DNA from: CANLWN01 sp039815505
GTDB lineage: Bacteria; Bacteroidota; Bacteroidia; Flavobacteriales; Flavobacteriaceae
Direction: 5' to 3'
Assembly (NCBI GenBank): GCA_039815505.1
Contig: JBCBZE010000096.1
Location: 1-10,411, forward strand
Length of the DNA: 10,411 bases
The position numbers were made by a program, and so were the translations under genes. Under the pieces are notes generated by a model. The model did no database searches and was not told where the DNA came from. It was given only the letters and a program-made list of their open reading frames with translations. Positions 7,722 to 10,411 of the stretch are shown here, in pieces (position 1 is the stretch's first letter; the number at the start of each line of letters is the position of its first letter).

Positions 7722-8095
7722 TCAATATGTTATAAATATAATGTATTTAAAGTATTCGATTTAATGCTTTCTTTTAATACTAAATTGTTTGAAAGGGTAT
7801 ATAAAACATAAATCCTTTAGTAATCAACGATTCGCTAATCATATCCTGTAGTATTATTTTATAGTATGTCGACAATCTAAAAAAGATGGCCTCCAAAATA
7901 GGTAACTTCCGGACAACAATGTTTTTTAAATACAGCTGTTGAATTAATGTTTCTGGGTAAATCATTGGTTTCCTTGCTCTATATTAGTTAGCAAACGACA
8001 TAGCATTGGCACCATTTTTTTTGACCAATTTGAACCTATGGGACTTACCTTTCATTGTATTGAATCTTAATGAGAGTACTCTTATCGTCATTAGT
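7722..8095. other. Intergenic region between dps and the AraC regulator
   Basis: AT-rich gap. A 61-codon minus-strand frame (7780-7965) is rich in Ile, Leu, Phe and Tyr, lacks a start signal and matches nothing I know, so it is not called. A perfect 10-bp palindrome AGAGTACTCT lies at 8073-8082, just beyond the dps stop. It is too short and lacks a T-run for a confident terminator. No clear promoter box for the regulator was found. Confidence 0.4.
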
Positions 8096-8566
8096 TTATT
8101 TATGCAAGTAGGAGCAAAGCATCCATATTTTTTTTTCCGTCTGTGAGATGTAGTCGCTCATTAAACTGGCGGTTCCTTCATCATCAGCGGTTCCCGAAAG
8201 ATTTAAAATCTTCCTCTCCTGAGAGATTATAATAGAATAGTTTTTGATTATAATTTCAATTCCCTGAATTCCATTGATTATACTTTTTTCTTCCATTATT
8301 TTGGAATAATTGATATAGTCCGAAAATGTATGCAAAGGTTCAGACTCAAGTGTTAAAATTCTTTCGGCAATCTCATCTATCTTATTTACCGCATCATCAT
8401 AAAACTCTTCAAATTTCAAATGCAATTCGAAAAATTCCCTTCCCTTGATATTCCAATGAAGTCCCCTTAAATTTTGATAAAAGACTTGATAATTTGCTAA
8501 AAGTTGATTTAACATCTCAGCAAGTTCATCTGCCTTGGTCTTATCCAATCCTATTAAATTTTTCAT
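8096..8566 (-). CDS. dps: Dps-family ferritin-like DNA-protection/iron-storage protein
   Basis: Dps forms a 12-subunit shell that oxidises Fe(II), usually with hydrogen peroxide, stores the iron and so limits Fenton damage to DNA. The ATG at 8566 gives 156 residues, the usual Dps length; an ATG at 8608 would add 14 residues with no Dps character. The ferroxidase ligands are all present with the family spacing: H37 (in LHWNIKG), H49 (in FFELHLKFEEFYDD), D64 and E68 (in IDEIAERI). The 12-, 15- and 4-residue spacings match known Dps proteins. The N-terminal extension is short and has few Lys, so DNA binding by a Lys-rich tail is not evident. It is single and on the minus strand, with no partner gene next to it. 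No typical promoter box or OxyR-like site was recognised upstream. Confidence 0.95.
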   Translation of the reverse strand: MKNLIGLDKTKADELAEMLNQLLANYQVFYQNLRGLHWNIKGREFFELHLKFEEFYDDAVNKIDEIAERILTLESEPLHTFSDYINYSKIMEEKSIINGIQGIEIIIKNYSIIISQERKILNLSGTADDEGTASLMSDYISQTEKKIWMLCSYLHK

Positions 8567-9011
8567 TTCGCTATGTTTTGTTATTTGAATTATTAACGTC
8601 TTGACCATTACCTATCTGCATCTAAAAGCAACATCCATTTTTAGTTGTATTGAAGCTTGCTTTATGTCCGCTAATACTTATTTCATATCCTTGTGCCAAT
8701 TACGTTATCGCTCACAAAGAAATTCTTTTTGAATTCTATTTAAATAGATTATTTGGAGTGTTTTTCTATACTAAATTGTCCAAGTACCGTTTCCTTACTT
8801 TTGTTTGTTTTGTTCCCTACAATTGGGTAAGGCAATAAGAAAGTCTACAATCTGGTAATTGGACCTTTTGTCAATTTTATAATACTTGCCGGTAATATTA
8901 TTTTAACTCCCATATCGTTGTAAACAATTCGCCCGATCTTTTGACTTAAAATAGCGGCATTCGATTTTTATTTTAAAAATGATTGAAGGGCATTAATTGG
9001 CATAGTGTAAA

Positions 9012-9136
9012 GAGGCTATCAAATAAGTTGATTTCGCTTGGAACAATTAATACGGCACCCATGTATTAGAGACAAAGTCAAATGAAGATCCGGAATAAAT
9101 TGGAACAACGGAATAAGTACCTTTTTAAACAACCTC
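9012..9136. mobile_element. Possible IS/MITE remnant with imperfect inverted ends
   Basis: The left end reads GAGGCTATCAAATAAG. The right end, read on the minus strand from 9136, is GAGGTTGTTTAAAAAG. Over these 16 bases 11 agree, and four of the five differences lie together in positions 5-10. Ends starting GAGGCTGT are common among Bacteroidota insertion sequences. The 125-bp span has no room for a transposase, and no clean target duplication is seen beside it. It could be a decayed solo remnant or chance. Confidence 0.22.
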
Positions 9137-9179
9137 TTTTGAAAACTAGCAATTAATCACTTCTCAACAATTACTTTAT

Positions 9180-9198
9180 GACTAAACTAGGTTTAGTC
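9180..9198 (-). terminator. Perfect 8-bp inverted repeat, candidate terminator of the hydrolase gene
   Basis: GACTAAAC and GTTTAGTC are exact inverse complements separated by a 3-base loop. The hairpin lies about 20 bases past the stop of the minus-strand hydrolase gene, where a terminator is expected. The stem is only half GC and the minus-strand side after it (ATAAAGT) is not a T-run, so an intrinsic terminator is possible but weak. A protein-binding site is the alternative. Confidence 0.35.
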
Positions 9199-9218
9199 TT
9201 AAGGTGCCATTTTTAGAA

Positions 9219-9938
9219 CTATTTTACTTTAAAAAGTTTCTTTAATTCCTTTGTGGTATATACATGACTTGCAATCATTCTAAAATTGATAACGGCTGCA
9301 TCATACCCATTTAAATCGGGCAGCACAGCTGCTGCGGTGGCATCTTTAACCACGGCAACTCTAAAACCTTGCTCTACCAATTCTCTCATGTGCGACTCCG
9401 TGCATAAATTTGCGGACATACCTGCCAAAATAATATTATCTATACCTCTTTTCCTTAATTGTAACACCAAATCATTAGTTTCTGGACCATACACCTTGTG
9501 CGGACTTGTAACAATAACATTATCAGAGTTAATATACTTCTTGTATTGGTTTAACCAATCAGCGCCTGAATTTTCAAACGCTTCGAGGGAAAGTGTCCCG
9601 GTACGTTCAAACATTTGGATTTTATGCATTAATACTTCCAATGCACCTTCAATCTTCCACTTATGATCATATGGAAAATAATAATGTGGCGATACGAATA
9701 CGGGAATATTATTTTTTTCTCCCAATTCAAAAAGTGTATCAATATTGGCAACCGTATTATTGTCTTCGACATTTTTTCCTACAACACCATAAGCAACCCC
9801 ATCCGGGTGTAAAAAATCGTTCTGTGGATCTGTGATCACGATGGCCGTTCTATCATCGATGGTAAAACCTGGGTCAGGGAGCTGTGCGCAGATCAAAGTG
9901 CTGAATAAAGTCGTTACTCCTAATAAAATTTGTTTCAT
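9219..9938 (-). CDS. Exported isochorismatase-family cysteine hydrolase
   Basis: The family includes isochorismatases, nicotinamidases, N-carbamoylsarcosine amidases and related amide hydrolases that act through an Asp-Lys-Cys triad. From the ATG at 9938 the protein has 239 residues. A TTG three codons upstream is less likely as start, because the ATG begins the signal peptide MKQILLGVTTLFSTLICA, with cleavage likely after CA. There is no true lipobox. Triad candidates are D37 (in VITDPQNDF), K148 (in SPHKVYGPETND) and C179 (in GMSANLCTESHMREL). The residues before the Cys (GMSAN) occupy the place of the family's cis-peptide oxyanion loop. An export signal places it in the periplasm, whereas most family members are cytoplasmic. 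The substrate cannot be read from sequence; an amide or acylated small molecule is more likely than isochorismate, as no siderophore genes are near. A promoter box lies 37 bases upstream. Confidence 0.88.
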   Translation of the reverse strand: MKQILLGVTTLFSTLICAQLPDPGFTIDDRTAIVITDPQNDFLHPDGVAYGVVGKNVEDNNTVANIDTLFELGEKNNIPVFVSPHYYFPYDHKWKIEGALEVLMHKIQMFERTGTLSLEAFENSGADWLNQYKKYINSDNVIVTSPHKVYGPETNDLVLQLRKRGIDNIILAGMSANLCTESHMRELVEQGFRVAVVKDATAAAVLPDLNGYDAAVINFRMIASHVYTTKELKKLFKVK

Positions 9939-10204
9939 GTTTTGCAATTTATACGTTTAGTTAAACAATCTGGACAAATCTATTTTTATTAAACTATAAA
10001 AGATGGCACTTTTTTCTGTTTAAACCAAACAACTCATTATCATGGTCTTGCGAAATATTTTTTATAGTATCACGTACTTTGCGGAGTTAGTTTCCATCGA
10101 TATGAAAAAATTACCAAAAGGAACAGAGTTATTTAGGGGTGTTTTAAAAACCATTGCTATAGACGCTTGGATAAGTTGAAGGTAATGGCTTTAAACCTCT
10201 TGAC
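9939..10204. other. Intergenic region between the hydrolase gene and repeat copy 2
   Basis: The left side holds the hydrolase promoter. A 45-codon plus-strand frame from ATG 10042 to TGA 10179 (MVLRNIFYSITYFAELVSID at its start) has no supporting signal and no recognised family. Its last residues, VLKTIAIDA, faintly resemble the ILKTVYLLEQ segment of the gspM-like protein, so it could be very decayed upstream sequence of repeat copy 2; this is weak. A nine-base block ATAGACGCT at 10159-10167 recurs at 5540-5548. Confidence 0.35.
9975..9982 (-). promoter_or_regulatory. Bacteroidota-type -7 box (TAGATTTG) for the hydrolase gene
   Basis: On the minus strand TAGATTTG matches the TAnnTTTG consensus of the primary sigma factor in Bacteroidota. 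It lies 36 bases before the ATG at 9938. At the place of the -33 TTTG element there is only a T-rich TTTT/TTTA stretch, so the promoter would be of partial consensus. Confidence 0.4.
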
Positions 10205-10306
10205 CAAGTGGTGCATGTACGCCTCGATAAAAAAACAAACCATAGGACAAGGGTACATACCCTTGAAGCGATTGTTTTTATACAACAAAGAAAATGAACT
10301 AACAGC
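10205..10306 (+). repeat. 102-bp direct repeat, copy 2 (orphan gspM-like 3' end)
   Basis: This matches 5368-5469 at 98 of 102 positions in the same orientation. It keeps the last 30 codons of the gspM-like frame open, including VVHVRLDKKTNHRTRVHTLE, and the same TGA stop, but no gspM-like body precedes it: the frame is closed by a TAA at 10172-10174. The overlapping ATG of the following gene is present but meets TAA after two codons. It is therefore a gene-end fragment, not a working gene, and marks the right boundary of the AT-rich segment. Confidence 0.93.
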
Positions 10307-10411
10307 AGTGTTTATGTCAACTCTGGCCCGTCATGAAAAAAAGAACAATTTTTAGTGTTCACCCTTTTATCTTCCTAACAGTTTCTACCGCATAGTGGGG
10401 TGCTATCCAAT
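10307..10411 (+). other. Sequence beyond the right repeat
   Basis: No gene is clear. A 20-codon frame from ATG 10333 (MKKRTIFSVHPFIFLTVSTA) looks like a signal peptide but ends in TAG at 10393-10395. It may be a broken start of an exported-protein gene or chance. The window ends too soon to tell whether the T2SS operon resumes. Confidence 0.2.

Larger units (their letters stand above)
8567..9218. other. Long AT-rich intergenic region with possible element debris
   Basis: No gene is supported here. A plus-strand frame (8650-8838, 62 codons) is Phe/Tyr/Leu-rich and looks accidental. The left part should hold the dps promoter, but no TAnnTTTG box stands out. The stretch 8656-8711 contains TGTCCGCTAATACTTAT and TACGTTATCGCT, which has the feel of dispersed non-coding repeats in flavobacterial genomes; one copy alone cannot show this. 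An IS-end-like pair lies at 9012-9136 and a perfect hairpin at 9180-9198 (separate entries). Confidence 0.45.

Noticed and set aside
7780..7965. 61-codon minus-strand frame between dps and the AraC gene
   Set aside because: Composition reflects AT-rich DNA (Ile, Leu, Phe, Tyr), there is no start signal and no family is recognised.
8650..8838. 62-codon plus-strand frame
   Set aside because: Biased Phe/Tyr/Leu composition in an AT-rich gap, no start signal, and it runs opposite to the flanking genes.
5368..10306. Diversity-generating retroelement template/variable repeat pair
   Set aside because: The repeats are about the right length, but the four differences are not confined to adenines (two A to G, one C to T, one G to T), and there is no reverse transcriptase in the window.
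1..10411. CRISPR array, rRNA or tRNA genes
   Set aside because: No regularly spaced short repeats and no recognisable structural RNA pattern on either strand.

Overview
The window looks like a Flavobacteriia-type Bacteroidota chromosome. The evidence is the absence of strong Shine-Dalgarno sites before most starts, one good TAnnTTTG-type promoter box, exported proteins cut after '..GQ' or '..CAQ', and the protein styles. It has two parts of very different composition. The left part (1 to about 5470) is GC-richer: 34 of 60 bases are G or C at 3061-3120. The part from about 5470 to 10200 is AT-rich: 12 of 60 at 7201-7260.

Left part, plus strand: a tightly packed type II secretion (T2SS)/type IV pilus-like assembly operon. 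In order it holds the C-terminal end of a membrane protein, probably a GspF-like platform protein; the GspE ATPase; the GspD-like secretin; a GspL-like (PilM/PilN-like) bitopic protein; and a GspM/PilO-like bitopic protein. Genes are separated by 1-3 bases or overlap, so co-translation is likely. Together they would form the cytoplasmic motor, the inner-membrane assembly platform and the outer-membrane pore. Pseudopilins and the prepilin peptidase are not in view.

Right part: four minus-strand genes, spaced apart and not operon-like. They are an exported beta-rich hypothetical protein, an AraC-family regulator, a Dps ferritin-like protein with an intact ferroxidase site, and an isochorismatase-family cysteine hydrolase with a signal peptide. 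Long AT-rich gaps hold gene scraps, a hairpin and a possible decayed insertion-sequence remnant.

The most notable structure is a 102-bp direct repeat (98/102 identical) bracketing this AT-rich segment. Copy 1 is the 3' end of the gspM-like gene plus the first codons of the next operon gene (5368-5469). Copy 2 is an orphan at 10205-10306. The next operon gene, which starts at 5457 inside the repeat, is broken after 24 codons. This suggests that about 4.8 kb of foreign or rearranged DNA now sits at the end of the T2SS operon. No recombinase or transposase gene is visible in the window, so the mechanism is open.
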